Shown here: positions 17,208 to 25,253 of the stretch, in pieces
Position numbering within the stretch: position 1 is the stretch's first letter
How the letters are laid out: each line of letters opens with the position of its first letter
Assembly (NCBI RefSeq): GCF_000955955.1
Contig: NZ_JYJG01000041.1
Coordinates: forward strand, 1 to 34,811
Direction: 5' to 3'
Length of the DNA: 34,811 nt
Source of the DNA: Lentzea aerocolonigenes
GTDB taxonomy: Bacteria; Actinomycetota; Actinomycetes; Mycobacteriales; Pseudonocardiaceae
The notes under the pieces: generated by a model
The model's database searches: none
Seen by the model: only the letters and a program-made list of their open reading frames with translations
Told to the model about the DNA's origin: nothing
Position numbers and translations under genes: made by a program

Positions 17208-18117
17208 AAGCGCCGTTCACCAGGTTGCGCGGGCGTTCCCCCGCAACGTAGCGAGCGATCTCCGAGGCGACGACGGCGTATGCGCGATGCGCATGTCCCG
17301 TGCAGGATCCCGCCACGTGCGGGGTCAGCAGCAGGCCCGGCGCGGTCCACAGTGGATGATCGGACGGCAGTGGTTCGGGATCGGTCACGTCGAGAGCCGC
17401 GCGCAGTCGCCCGGAATTCAGTTCCGCGAGCAATGCATCCGTGTCGACGACGGGCCCGCGCGCGCCGTTGACCAGGATCGCGTTGTCCTTCATCGCGGCC
17501 AGGAACTTGGCGTCGACCAGGTGCCTGGTCTCCTCCGTCATCGGCGTGAAGATCACCACGGCGTCGAACTCCGGCAGCAACGACGGCAGTTCGTCCACGC
17601 CGTGGATGCCGTCACGAGCGGTGCGGCCGACGAGCACCGACGAGGCGTCGAACGGCTCGAGCCGGCGTTGCAGCTGCTCGCCGAGGTCGCCGGCGCCGAC
17701 GATCAGAACCTTCTTGTCCTGCAAGGTGTCCGTCAGGTGGTAGTCCCAGCGGCCCTCGACGCGGGCGCGTTCGAAAACGAGGAACTCTCGGTAAATGGCA
17801 AGGAGAGCACCGATCGCCCACTCGGCCGTGCTGCCGCCGTGCGCACCGCGGCACGTCGAAAGGAGCACGCCGTCCGGCACCTTGCCGACGAAGTTCTCCG
17901 CGCCCGCGCTCAGCAGCTGCACGAGTTTCAGGTTCGGCAACTGCGCGAACACGTCACGCGGGTCGGTGCCGGCGAGGAACTTGGGCACCAGGACCTCGGC
18001 GTCCATCCCGTCAGCGGGCAACGGCTGCCCCGGCGTGTAGCGAACAGGCCGGACACCGTCCACCTGAGACAGCGCCTGAACTCCGAAATCATCTGGCACG
18101 AGCACGGTGAGCGTCAC
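17203..18117 (-). CDS. D-isomer-specific 2-hydroxyacid dehydrogenase
   Basis: A 304-aa NAD(P)-dependent reductase of 2-oxoacids. The nucleotide motif is GAGDLG (141-146). The catalytic residues are Arg220 (NGARG), Glu248 (DPEPL) and His267 (TPHVAG). It lacks the ASB and ACT domains of serA, so it is a catabolic or glyoxylate/hydroxypyruvate reductase-like member; the substrate is not clear. The reading frame runs on to 18966, antisense to the hydrolase gene, but GTG 18117 gives the family's usual start. TATGTT ends 6 bases before it, suggesting a leaderless mRNA. Confidence 0.9.
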   Translation of the reverse strand: MTLTVLVPDDFGVQALSQVDGVRPVRYTPGQPLPADGMDAEVLVPKFLAGTDPRDVFAQLPNLKLVQLLSAGAENFVGKVPDGVLLSTCRGAHGGSTAEWAIGALLAIYREFLVFERARVEGRWDYHLTDTLQDKKVLIVGAGDLGEQLQRRLEPFDASSVLVGRTARDGIHGVDELPSLLPEFDAVVIFTPMTEETRHLVDAKFLAAMKDNAILVNGARGPVVDTDALLAELNSGRLRAALDVTDPEPLPSDHPLWTAPGLLLTPHVAGSCTGHAHRAYAVVASEIARYVAGERPRNLVNGAY

Positions 18118-18123
18118 CCAGCA

Positions 18124-18152
18124 AACATACTGCCGTGACCGCCGGCCTTCAC
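18124..18152 (-). promoter_or_regulatory. Candidate leaderless promoter of the hydroxyacid dehydrogenase
   Basis: On the minus strand TATGTT (plus 18124-18129) lies 6 bases before GTG 18117. A weak -35 GTGAAG (plus 18147-18152) is 17 bases upstream. Confidence 0.45.
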
Positions 18153-18235
18153 CGCGTCTTCGGCGCTCAGCAGGGCGCCTCACGACTGGACACCGAATAC
18201 GGGGTAAAGGCCAACGGCCACGGCAGTACGACACA

Positions 18236-19147
18236 ATGACGACCATGCGGGAGCACGACGTCATCTCCTGGGACGGCACGAAGATCCGAACGTGGCAGGC
18301 GGAGGGTGACGGCCCTCCCGTCCTGATGTGCCCCGGCGTGGGATCAGGACCCGAGTCGTGGCCGTCGCTGGCCGACCGAGGCGGCCTGCTCAGCTGGTAC
18401 ATGCGCGGCACGATGGGCTCCGACCGGCCTGTCGACGAGCGCAACATCTCGTTGGACGACCACGTGTCGGACGCGCTCGCGGTGCTGGACGACGCGGGCA
18501 TCGAGCGGTGCGTCGTCACGGGCTGGTCGATGGGCGTCACGATCGCGGCCGAGCTGGCGTTGCGGCATCCGGAACGCGTGGCGGGCCTGCTGCTCGTCGC
18601 GGGCGCGCCGGGCGACTCGTTCGACGCGATGCTGCCGGTGATCCCCAAGACCGTGCGCCGGTTCGTCGGCAACATGGGCACGCGGGTGCTCAAGCAGGCC
18701 GGTCCGGTGCTCGACAGCGTGCTGCACCGCGTCCCGGTGACGGACCTGACGACGTTCCTGTTGCGGCACAGCGGCGTGATCAAGCCGAGCAGCGACCCGA
18801 AGGCCGTGACGAACGCGGTCGGCCGGTTCCTGCAGCACGACTGGCGCTGGTACTTCACGCTGGCGCTCGCGCTGGGCGAGACGCGGCGCCAGGACCTCAG
18901 CCCGATCGTGTGCCCGGTCACACTCCTGGCCGGGCGGGACGACCTGCTGGCGACCACGGAGAGCATGGCCGGTCCCGTCGGCGCGCTGCCCCAGGCGCGG
19001 CTGAGGGTGTTGCCGTGCAGCCACTACCTGCCGCTGGAGGCGCCCGAGGTGGTGAGTGCCGAGCTCGACCTGTTGCTGGACCGGGTGCGTTCGGTCGATT
19101 TCGCCACTTCGGAGGCATTCACCCAGGGTTCACGGTCGGACACATAG
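18236..19147 (+). CDS. Alpha/beta hydrolase
   Basis: A 303-aa cytoplasmic alpha/beta hydrolase. The nucleophile elbow is GWSMG with Ser98. The acid is Asp235 or Asp236 (LAGRDD) and the His is His263 (CSHYLPLEAPE), all in the canonical order. The oxyanion strand is LMCPGVGSG. The substrate cannot be told; the family includes esterases, lactonases and haloperoxidase-like enzymes. ATG 18236 is chosen, but ATG 18245 is also in frame and neither has a good Shine-Dalgarno. It is divergent from the hydroxyacid dehydrogenase (118 bases apart), and its TAG stop overlaps a -10-like TAGCCT before the lipoprotein gene. Confidence 0.88.
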   Translation: MTTMREHDVISWDGTKIRTWQAEGDGPPVLMCPGVGSGPESWPSLADRGGLLSWYMRGTMGSDRPVDERNISLDDHVSDALAVLDDAGIERCVVTGWSMGVTIAAELALRHPERVAGLLLVAGAPGDSFDAMLPVIPKTVRRFVGNMGTRVLKQAGPVLDSVLHRVPVTDLTTFLLRHSGVIKPSSDPKAVTNAVGRFLQHDWRWYFTLALALGETRRQDLSPIVCPVTLLAGRDDLLATTESMAGPVGALPQARLRVLPCSHYLPLEAPEVVSAELDLLLDRVRSVDFATSEAFTQGSRSDT

Positions 19148-19156
19148 CCTGGCGTC

Positions 19157-20317
19157 GTGGTTCGTTCCATCGTGTTGCTGACCGCCGCCTGCCTGCTGGC
19201 AGGGGGCTGCGCGAGCTTTCCCGACGAGCCGGCACCCACGAGCTGGAGCGCACAACCACAGCTGACCCCGCAGGCGGGCCCGAAGCCCGAGCTGCCCGGC
19301 GAGTTCCGGCCGACGCCGGGCGAGCCTGGTCGCGGGCAGACGCCGCAGAGCGTGCCGCCGCCGCAGGGGTGCAAGGACTTCAACCCGGCGGTGATCGCCA
19401 CGTGCCTGAACACCGTCACGGGGGTCGCACCGATCGGTGCGGACGCCCAGGGCGGCGTCGCGGCGTACGCGACGGAACGCGGCGGGCGCCTGGTCAAGGT
19501 CACCAAGGACGTCGACCCGGTCGTGATCGCGCAGATCGAGGTGGACGCGTCGGCCGACGGCGGGCTGACCGGGCTCGCGCTGTCGGCCACGTTCGCCGAG
19601 GACCAGCTCGCGTACGTCTACGTGACGACGGCGACGGACAACCGGGTGCTGCGGGTCGCGCCCGGCGACACGCCCAAGCCGATCCTGACAGGCATCCCCA
19701 AGGGACCGTCCGGCAACCGCGGTGTGCTGGCCAGCGACCGCAGGGGCGGGATTCTCGTCGCCACCGGCGACGCCGGGAACCCCGCGCTCGCCGCAGACCC
19801 GAACTCGCTCGCGGGCAAGGTGCTGCGCATCGACGGCTCCGGCAAGCCCGCGCAGGGCAACCCGACGGCCGGCAGCGCGGTGATCACGTCCGGGCTGCGC
19901 CAGCCGGGCGGCCTGTGCGTGTCCGCGGACGCACAGAAGATCTGGGTCACGGACTGGTCGGCGAACTTCGACGCCGTCTACCGCGTCGTGCCGGGCAAGC
20001 TCGGCGACGCCGCGTGGACGTGGCCGGACCGGCCGGGTGTGATGGGCTGCGCGTCGCTGACCGACCTGCTGTGGGTGGCCACGGCGAAGACCCCCGGTCT
20101 GCAGAACCTGCCGATGAACGCCACCGGCGCGTTCACCGGCAAGCCGACCCTGACGATGGACGACCCCAGCGGCTACGGCCGGATCGGGCCGATCGAGGCG
20201 CTGAACGACTCGTCCGCGCTGATCGGCACGATCAACAAGGTGGGCGGGCAGCCCGTGTCGTCGGACGACCGGGTCGCGATCATGGTCCGCACCGGTCAGA
20301 ACGCCGGCAAGGACTGA
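19157..20317 (+). CDS. lppZ: LppZ-like lipoprotein, PQQ-dependent sugar dehydrogenase fold
   Basis: A 386-aa secreted lipoprotein. The signal peptide ends in the lipobox LAGGC (Cys18). A Pro-rich linker to about residue 70 is followed by a six-bladed beta-propeller of the soluble glucose/sorbosone dehydrogenase type (GGLTGLALSATFAEDQLAYVY, VLRVAPG, GLRQPGGLCVS, WVTDW). Related enzymes use PQQ, but a complete set of catalytic residues cannot be confirmed by eye. It matches Rv3006 lppZ in position within the conserved block (recalled). It starts with GTG 19157. No Shine-Dalgarno is present, but TAGCCT ends 6 bases before the start. The last 22 bases overlap the convergent LysR gene. Confidence 0.85.
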   Translation: MVRSIVLLTAACLLAGGCASFPDEPAPTSWSAQPQLTPQAGPKPELPGEFRPTPGEPGRGQTPQSVPPPQGCKDFNPAVIATCLNTVTGVAPIGADAQGGVAAYATERGGRLVKVTKDVDPVVIAQIEVDASADGGLTGLALSATFAEDQLAYVYVTTATDNRVLRVAPGDTPKPILTGIPKGPSGNRGVLASDRRGGILVATGDAGNPALAADPNSLAGKVLRIDGSGKPAQGNPTAGSAVITSGLRQPGGLCVSADAQKIWVTDWSANFDAVYRVVPGKLGDAAWTWPDRPGVMGCASLTDLLWVATAKTPGLQNLPMNATGAFTGKPTLTMDDPSGYGRIGPIEALNDSSALIGTINKVGGQPVSSDDRVAIMVRTGQNAGKD

Positions 20318-21261
20318 GCGAACAACGCTCCGCCGTTTCGCCACCAGCGCGCGTAGACGTCGCTCTCCTCGACCAGCCTGAGATACCCGGCGGCAACCTG
20401 CTCGCACAGGTCGTCGATCTCCTCGGCAACGGGCGCGTCCAGCCGCCAGGCCAGCACGACCTCGCGGACCAGCGGGTTTCCGGCGACCGGCAGCCGTGCG
20501 ACGCCGGGCGGGGTGCCGCCGACCGGGTAGAGCGGGCACACCGCGCCCGACTCCCTGATCAACGTCGACGCGACGTGCGCCTCGCTGCTGAAGTGCGCGA
20601 TCCGCTGCTCGAACCCGGCCTTGGCGCACTCCCGCGCGAAGTGGGCGTTCATGCCGCTGTCGTCCGGCTCGGGCATGACCCACTTGTCGTCGGCGAGGGC
20701 CTGCAGCGGGATCTCCTCGTGCTGCGCGAACGGGTGACACTCCGGCACTCCGACGAACAGCGGTTCGCGGGTGAGCAAGCGGTGTCCCACGTTCGGCGGA
20801 AGGGTCAGCGGAGTACCGGGAAATTGACGCATCACCGCGAGGTCGAGTTCACCCGTTGTCAGCAACGCGGTGAGCGTGCCGGTTTCCTTGATGGTGCGGC
20901 TCGTGACGTTGTCCTTGAGCGCGCTCACGAGTAGTCCGAAGTGATAAGCGGGGATTCCGGCGAGCCTGGTAGGAGCGCTGGCGCTTTGCGTGTTACGGCG
21001 CGTTACGCGTTGCAGAGCGGCCAGCTGGGTGAGCATCACGCGCGCCTCCTGGACGAAATCCGCGCCCGCCGGAGTGGGCTTCACCCCGTCCGCCGCACGG
21101 AGGAACAAAGCACCGCCCAGATGGTCCTCGATGCGCTTGAGCTGTGTCGTCACCGCGGGCTGGGTGAGGTGCAGACGCGCGGCCGCCTTGCGCAGGCTGC
21201 CGCAGTCGGCGATCGCCACGACCAGTTCGAGGTGCCGCACTTCAAGACGCATACGACTCAT
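20296..21261 (-). CDS. LysR-family transcriptional regulator
   Basis: A 321-aa regulator. The N-terminal winged helix (RHLELVVAIADCGSLRKAAARLHLTQPAVTTQLKRIEDHLGG) is followed by a periplasmic-binding-protein-like effector domain (about 90-300). ATG 21261 is chosen; TTG 21273 and ATG 21252 are alternatives in frame. It is divergent from the JAB-SgcJ-VOC operon with a gap of about 77 bases, the usual arrangement for a LysR protein controlling its neighbour. The effector is unknown. Its 3' end overlaps the lipoprotein gene by 22 bases, tail to tail. Confidence 0.92.
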   Translation of the reverse strand: MSRMRLEVRHLELVVAIADCGSLRKAAARLHLTQPAVTTQLKRIEDHLGGALFLRAADGVKPTPAGADFVQEARVMLTQLAALQRVTRRNTQSASAPTRLAGIPAYHFGLLVSALKDNVTSRTIKETGTLTALLTTGELDLAVMRQFPGTPLTLPPNVGHRLLTREPLFVGVPECHPFAQHEEIPLQALADDKWVMPEPDDSGMNAHFARECAKAGFEQRIAHFSSEAHVASTLIRESGAVCPLYPVGGTPPGVARLPVAGNPLVREVVLAWRLDAPVAEEIDDLCEQVAAGYLRLVEESDVYARWWRNGGALFAQSLPAF

Positions 21262-21274
21262 GTTATCGCTCAAT

Positions 21275-21331
21275 GTAATATCCCCAATACCCTCCGGAAT
21301 CTCGCGTGAGACGCAGCGGTCTCGATACGTT
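21275..21331. promoter_or_regulatory. Divergent control region between LysR and the JAB operon
   Basis: An imperfect dyad GTAAT-N6-AATAC (21275-21290) sits just upstream of the LysR start and is AT-rich compared with its surroundings; it is a candidate LysR binding site. On the plus strand TACGTT (21326-21331) ends 7 bases before GTG 21339, a candidate -10 box. No good -35 is seen, which would fit an activator-dependent promoter. Confidence 0.4.
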
Positions 21332-21338
21332 CGCTCCC

Positions 21339-21968
21339 GTGATGGAATTGGCCGAGCGCGCGACGCACACCGATGCGGTGCTGTTTTCCGAGCGCGCTGT
21401 GAAAACGTTTCTGGAGGCCGCGTCCGCCGAATACTCGTTCATCACCGAGGACGAGCCGAGACCGTGTTTCGCGGTGCTGCTGGGCCGCTGCGCGGGTTCC
21501 GAGGCCGTGGTCGAGGAGGTCGCGTTCGGCCGCAACGCCCGCCTGACCGACCCGTCCGCGCGGGAGGAGTTCGCGTCGACGATCGTGCCGCGGTTCGGAA
21601 CGGCGTACGAGAACCCGGTGCGCGCGTGGTGGCTCGACCCTGCCGACCTGCTGACGATCACGCGCGCGGCCGACGCCCGCGGCCTGGACGTGCTCGGTTC
21701 GATCCACCTGCACCCGGACTGGCACCGGCTCGGGCCCGAGTGCGAGCGCGACCGGCCGTTGAGCGACAGCCCGACGCCGATGGACGAGCACATGTTCCGC
21801 AACAGCGGATGGCCCGTGAACGTCGTCTGCTACCTCGAACGCCGCTATGGCGGCCTCTACTACTCGCTTGCCGCGTGGGACGCGTCGTGCCTGCGCCTGC
21901 CTCTGAGGACTTCACATGACCGAACAGATCTATTCACTGTGGCAACGCATGGAGCAGGGCTGGGCTGA
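21339..21968 (+). CDS. JAB/MPN (JAMM)-domain protein
   Basis: A 209-aa protein resembling the JAB1/MPN/Mov34 metalloprotease fold. The zinc motif is seen as HLHPDW (His123, His125) with a downstream SPTPMD (Asp149) and a possible catalytic Glu39 before FAVLLG. The spacing between the HxH and Asp is about ten residues longer than the usual HxH-x7-SxxD, so activity is uncertain. Bacterial JAMM proteins process ubiquitin-like or sulfur-carrier proteins, but none is encoded nearby. GTG 21339 (next to ATG 21342) lies 7 bases after TACGTT. The frame is open to 21306. The 3' end overlaps the next gene by 53 bases, unusually long. Confidence 0.72.
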   Translation: MMELAERATHTDAVLFSERAVKTFLEAASAEYSFITEDEPRPCFAVLLGRCAGSEAVVEEVAFGRNARLTDPSAREEFASTIVPRFGTAYENPVRAWWLDPADLLTITRAADARGLDVLGSIHLHPDWHRLGPECERDRPLSDSPTPMDEHMFRNSGWPVNVVCYLERRYGGLYYSLAAWDASCLRLPLRTSHDRTDLFTVATHGAGLG

Positions 21969-22281
21969 CGGCGACGGTGACGCGTTCGCCTCGGTCTTCT
22001 CCCAGGACGTCGACTTCGTCACCGTGCGCGGCGAGGAGTTGTTCGGACGGCGGGCCGTCGCGCTGGGCCACGGGCAGCTCTTCGCCGGGCCGTACCGCGA
22101 CACCAAGCTGACTGCGGAGATCAGCCTGATCAGGCCGCTGGCCGACGGGATCTCGCTCGTGCACGTCACGTCGTCCATCGCCCCGGCGGGCATCACCACC
22201 CACGCGCAGGCCGTCGTCGTGCAGCGCGAAGGCGCGTGGGAGATCGCCGCGTTCCACAACATGATCCCGAAGGGGAAGTGA
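21916..22281 (+). CDS. SgcJ/EcaC-like (SnoaL/NTF2 fold) protein
   Basis: A 121-aa single-domain protein with the cone-shaped NTF2/SnoaL fold of the SgcJ/EcaC family (IYSLWQRMEQGWADGDGDAFASVF, DVDFVTVRGEELFGR, and a closing WEIAAFHNM). Members occur in antibiotic clusters and elsewhere as small binding or enzymatic proteins; the substrate is not predictable. ATG 21916 has GAGGAC 6 bases upstream. It begins inside the JAB gene and its TGA abuts the ATG of the VOC gene, so the three genes form an operon. Confidence 0.85.
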   Translation: MTEQIYSLWQRMEQGWADGDGDAFASVFSQDVDFVTVRGEELFGRRAVALGHGQLFAGPYRDTKLTAEISLIRPLADGISLVHVTSSIAPAGITTHAQAVVVQREGAWEIAAFHNMIPKGK

Positions 22282-22650
22282 ATGAGCAGGCCTCGGTTGC
22301 GCCACATCGCGTTCGTCGTGCAGGACGCGAAGGAGATGGCCGACTTCTACACCTCGAAGTTCGGGATGTCGTTGTTCCACACCGATCCCGACGGCAGCCA
22401 CTTCGTCACCGACGGGTACATCAACCTCGCCCTGATCCAGCAACGTCTGGACGGTGACGTCCCCACGGGCTTCAACCACTTCGGGTTCCAGGTGGAGTCG
22501 GTCGAGCCGTTCCTGGAGACGCTGGAGCCGAAGCCGGCGCTGCGGGGCGGGGATCGGCCGTTCGCGGAGTACCGGGCGATCGACCCCGAGGGGAACTGGT
22601 TCGACCTCTCGGCGCACGGGTTTCTTCCACCAGGCGCCGGGGAACTCTAG
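22282..22650 (+). CDS. VOC-family (glyoxalase/dioxygenase fold) protein
   Basis: A 122-aa vicinal-oxygen-chelate protein with two beta-alpha-beta-beta-beta modules. Likely metal ligands are His8 (RHIAF) and His66 (NHFGF). The usual third Glu in the DPEGNWFDLS segment is replaced by Asp108. It may be a metal-dependent lyase, dioxygenase or resistance protein; I cannot tell which. ATG directly follows the stop of the SgcJ-like gene, with GGGGAAG as the ribosome-binding site inside that gene. The 22665-22708 hairpin ends the operon. Confidence 0.88.
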   Translation: MSRPRLRHIAFVVQDAKEMADFYTSKFGMSLFHTDPDGSHFVTDGYINLALIQQRLDGDVPTGFNHFGFQVESVEPFLETLEPKPALRGGDRPFAEYRAIDPEGNWFDLSAHGFLPPGAGEL

Positions 22651-22664
22651 AGCGGGGTACTGAA

Positions 22665-22708
22665 AGAGCAGGGCGGGGAAGGCCGTCGGGGCTTCCCCGC
22701 CCTGCTCT
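22665..22708. terminator. Bidirectional terminator between VOC and M14 genes
   Basis: A perfect 17-bp GC-rich stem (22665-22681 with 22692-22708, 10-base loop) lies between the convergent stops at 22650 and 22712. Confidence 0.85.
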
Positions 22709-22711
22709 GTC

Positions 22712-25195
22712 CTAGCGGGATCCGGTCCAGTAGATCGCCCGCGCCACCTGGGCGTACAAGCCCTTGGTGTGGTTGCGGAACATCGGCTCGGTGCCGAACA
22801 GCACCACCTTCGCCCCGCCCGCCGACGTGCCGGACACGACCGCCGCCTGGCCAGCGGCGTCGGGTTGGCCGCCGGTGCCGTTGTCACGCGGACGCCAGTG
22901 ACCAGCGGCGATCACCGTGCTGCCGTAGCGCTGGTCGACGGTGACTCCCGCGCCGAGGTTCGTGAACCACTGCGGCGAGTAGACGAACGACTGCGGCAGC
23001 GCGCCGGTGCCGACCGGGCCAGTGCCGTTGACCACGTTCACCACGCCGTTGGCGTCCTCCCAGCCCGCGACCGGCGTGGCCTGCAAGAGCTTCGCGTCCA
23101 CGTTGAACCTGCCGCCCGTCGCACCGCGCGTGACCACACCGCCGCGCTGCAGGAACGCGTCCAGCCCGGCCTTCGCGGTGGCGTTGAGCTGCGGGTAGTT
23201 CAGGCCGGACGACACGAACAGCACGTCGATCCGCGACCAGTCGAAGCCCGCGTTCAGCACGGCCGTGGAGATCGTGCGGACGTCGAACCCGGACTCCCGC
23301 AGCACCTGCAGCTCGTCCGGACCGACCGCGGCGGCGATCGTCTTGCGCTGCAACGCCGTTCCGCCCGCCTTGGCCGTGGTGAACCGCACGCCGTAGCGGT
23401 CGGCGACCTCGGCGGCCGCGAGCCTTTCGGCTGCCGGCACCACGATCGTGCCGTCGTCCTGGCGGCGCAACGTGATCCCGTGTCCGAGCAGGTCGTTGAC
23501 GGCCTGGGCGTCCTTGGCGTCGTTCAACGTCAACGCCAGGTCGGCGCCGGGAGCAGCGTCGACGTTGCCGGTCGGGGCTGCCGCGACGACCTCGCGCCCG
23601 CGGAAGTCGAACGCGCCGTTCTTGAAGATGTCGACGGACGCGCCCCACAGCAGACGGTGGCTCCAGCCCGAGATGTCGTACATCACCGGGACCTTGGCGC
23701 TGATGTCGCTGCCCTGCTCCAGCATCACGTTCGCGAGCGCCCGCTTCGGCTGGTGCATGTCGACCACGTACGACCCGGCCGGATAGCGCTTACCGCCCAG
23801 CGTGAACGCCTTTTCGGCACGGGAGACGCGCACGTCGTGGGCCACCAGGTGGTCGACGAGCCTGGCCGCGGCGGGTCCCGAGCGCTCACCCGTGATCACG
23901 TAGGCGCGCGGGAACTCCGTGCGGTAGCGGTCTTCCGGGCCGAAGCCCGGCACGAACCCGTCCGGGATCTCGCGCTGCGGCTCGCCCGCCTTGCCCCGCC
24001 GGAACATCTCTACCTGGTTGGAGATCAGGTCGGAACGGTGGTCGTCCACGTAGTCGATCGTGGTCTTGATCGTGGACTCGACCACGTCGGTGTTGATGAG
24101 CGCTCGACGTTGCAGCTCAGCGACGGGCAAGGTCTCGTACGCCTGCCTGTTGACCTGCTGCGGGATCTCGATCGTGTACGAGATGGCGCCGTGGTACATC
24201 GAGTACTGCGCGGTGTAGATCGGCGCCCAGCCGTCCCACACGCCGGGGTCGTAGTCGCGGAACGGGATCTCCGGGTGTGCGGTCTCGGGATGACCGAGGC
24301 CCTGCACGCCCTTCTCCATCGCGAGACCGTTGGCGTACCCGTGCTTGATGTACAGGTCGAAGTCGTAGTTCTGGCCGTGCGGCGGAGTCGTCGGCTCGAT
24401 GAGCGTGTTCTCCGAGTAGCCGTGCTCGTCCAGCATCATCAACGGCTGGGTGTGCTCGACGATCTCCCGCATCGCCCGGTTCTCCGGCTGCGAGCTCGTG
24501 GCGAAGTCGCGGTTGAGGTCGAAGCCCGCGTTGTTCTGCCGGGTGCCCGCGACGCGACCGTCCGGGTTGGCCGTGAGGTTGAAGTAGATCCTGCTGCGCC
24601 GCAACAGGTTCTGCACGTCGCGGTCGTTCGACGTGGCGAGGTGCTCGATCACCCGCAGCGCGCCGTCGGTGCCTTCCCACTCGTCGCCGTGGATGTTGTT
24701 GTTGATCCACACCGGCGCCTTGTACAGGCTCGCGGGAACCTTGCGGCCCTCTTCGATCGAAGCCCGGAACTGTTCCTGCAGACGGGTTTGCGCCGGGCTC
24801 TCCGGCGCGGTGAGCGTGACCAGGTACAGGTCGCGGCCGAGTCCTGACTGGCCGGCGACCTCGACCGAGACCCGGTTGCTCTTCTGCTGCAACGCGTTCA
24901 GCTTCGGCGCGAGCGAGTGATACGGCGCCAGGTTGAGCTTGATGGTCTTGTCGGCCGGATTTTCGGGGTATGTCCTGAGTGTTGTCTTACGCGGATAGCC
25001 CTGATGGCGATCAGCCTTGTTCTCCCCCTCGGCCTGGATCGCCTGTGCCGAGATGGTGTCCAGAGCAGCGATTTCGTTGCGCTCCGGCCCGTTTCCCGGC
25101 TCTCTGTCGGAGTTCGAAGGTTGTGCTGTTCCGTTGACGGGCGCCGCCACCGCCGCGGTGACCGCCAGAAGAACAGCGAGCAGAGTTCTGCGCAT
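22712..25195 (-). CDS. Secreted M14-family zinc carboxypeptidase
   Basis: An 827-aa exported metallopeptidase. Residues 1-25 are a signal peptide (MRRTLLAVLLAV, hydrophobic, GTAQ). The zinc ligands His169 and Glu172 lie in NNNIHGDEWEG, with His258 in MLDEHGY. The substrate-binding NPDG...DLNRDF segment (210-231) and the catalytic Glu343 (ISYTIEIP) complete the M14 site. Beyond about residue 400 is a long C-terminal part (about 430 residues). It contains a class I glutamine amidotransferase-like region (FDWSRIDVLFVSSGLNYPQL), typical of large bacterial M14 proteins. It is transcribed alone. A strong hairpin lies in the 5' region, 17-58 bases before the ATG. There is no good Shine-Dalgarno. Confidence 0.93.
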   Translation of the reverse strand: MRRTLLAVLLAVTAAVAAPVNGTAQPSNSDREPGNGPERNEIAALDTISAQAIQAEGENKADRHQGYPRKTTLRTYPENPADKTIKLNLAPYHSLAPKLNALQQKSNRVSVEVAGQSGLGRDLYLVTLTAPESPAQTRLQEQFRASIEEGRKVPASLYKAPVWINNNIHGDEWEGTDGALRVIEHLATSNDRDVQNLLRRSRIYFNLTANPDGRVAGTRQNNAGFDLNRDFATSSQPENRAMREIVEHTQPLMMLDEHGYSENTLIEPTTPPHGQNYDFDLYIKHGYANGLAMEKGVQGLGHPETAHPEIPFRDYDPGVWDGWAPIYTAQYSMYHGAISYTIEIPQQVNRQAYETLPVAELQRRALINTDVVESTIKTTIDYVDDHRSDLISNQVEMFRRGKAGEPQREIPDGFVPGFGPEDRYRTEFPRAYVITGERSGPAAARLVDHLVAHDVRVSRAEKAFTLGGKRYPAGSYVVDMHQPKRALANVMLEQGSDISAKVPVMYDISGWSHRLLWGASVDIFKNGAFDFRGREVVAAAPTGNVDAAPGADLALTLNDAKDAQAVNDLLGHGITLRRQDDGTIVVPAAERLAAAEVADRYGVRFTTAKAGGTALQRKTIAAAVGPDELQVLRESGFDVRTISTAVLNAGFDWSRIDVLFVSSGLNYPQLNATAKAGLDAFLQRGGVVTRGATGGRFNVDAKLLQATPVAGWEDANGVVNVVNGTGPVGTGALPQSFVYSPQWFTNLGAGVTVDQRYGSTVIAAGHWRPRDNGTGGQPDAAGQAAVVSGTSAGGAKVVLFGTEPMFRNHTKGLYAQVARAIYWTGSR

Positions 25196-25211
25196 GCGGT
25201 CGTTTCTCGCA

Positions 25212-25253
25212 CAACGGCCCGCGTATCGACTAGAGCCGATAGGCGGGCCGTTG
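25212..25253 (-). promoter_or_regulatory. Long hairpin upstream of the M14 peptidase
   Basis: CAACGGCCCGC (25212-25222) pairs perfectly with 25243-25253. After one mismatch, TATCG (25224-25228) pairs with CGATA (25237-25241), giving 16 pairs and an 8-base loop. It ends 17 bases before the ATG and about 150 bases after the CHAT stop. It has no T-run. It could be the CHAT terminator or a regulatory 5'-UTR element of the peptidase mRNA. Confidence 0.6.

Noticed and set aside
18328..20934. 868-aa plus-strand ORF crossing the hydrolase, lipoprotein and LysR genes
   Set aside because: It spans three well-supported genes in another frame and is Arg/Gly/Ala-rich without any motif.
25213..25252. Inverted repeat as the ends of a small mobile element
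   Set aside because: The arms are separated by 20 bases only, with no target duplication, so it is a hairpin rather than element termini.
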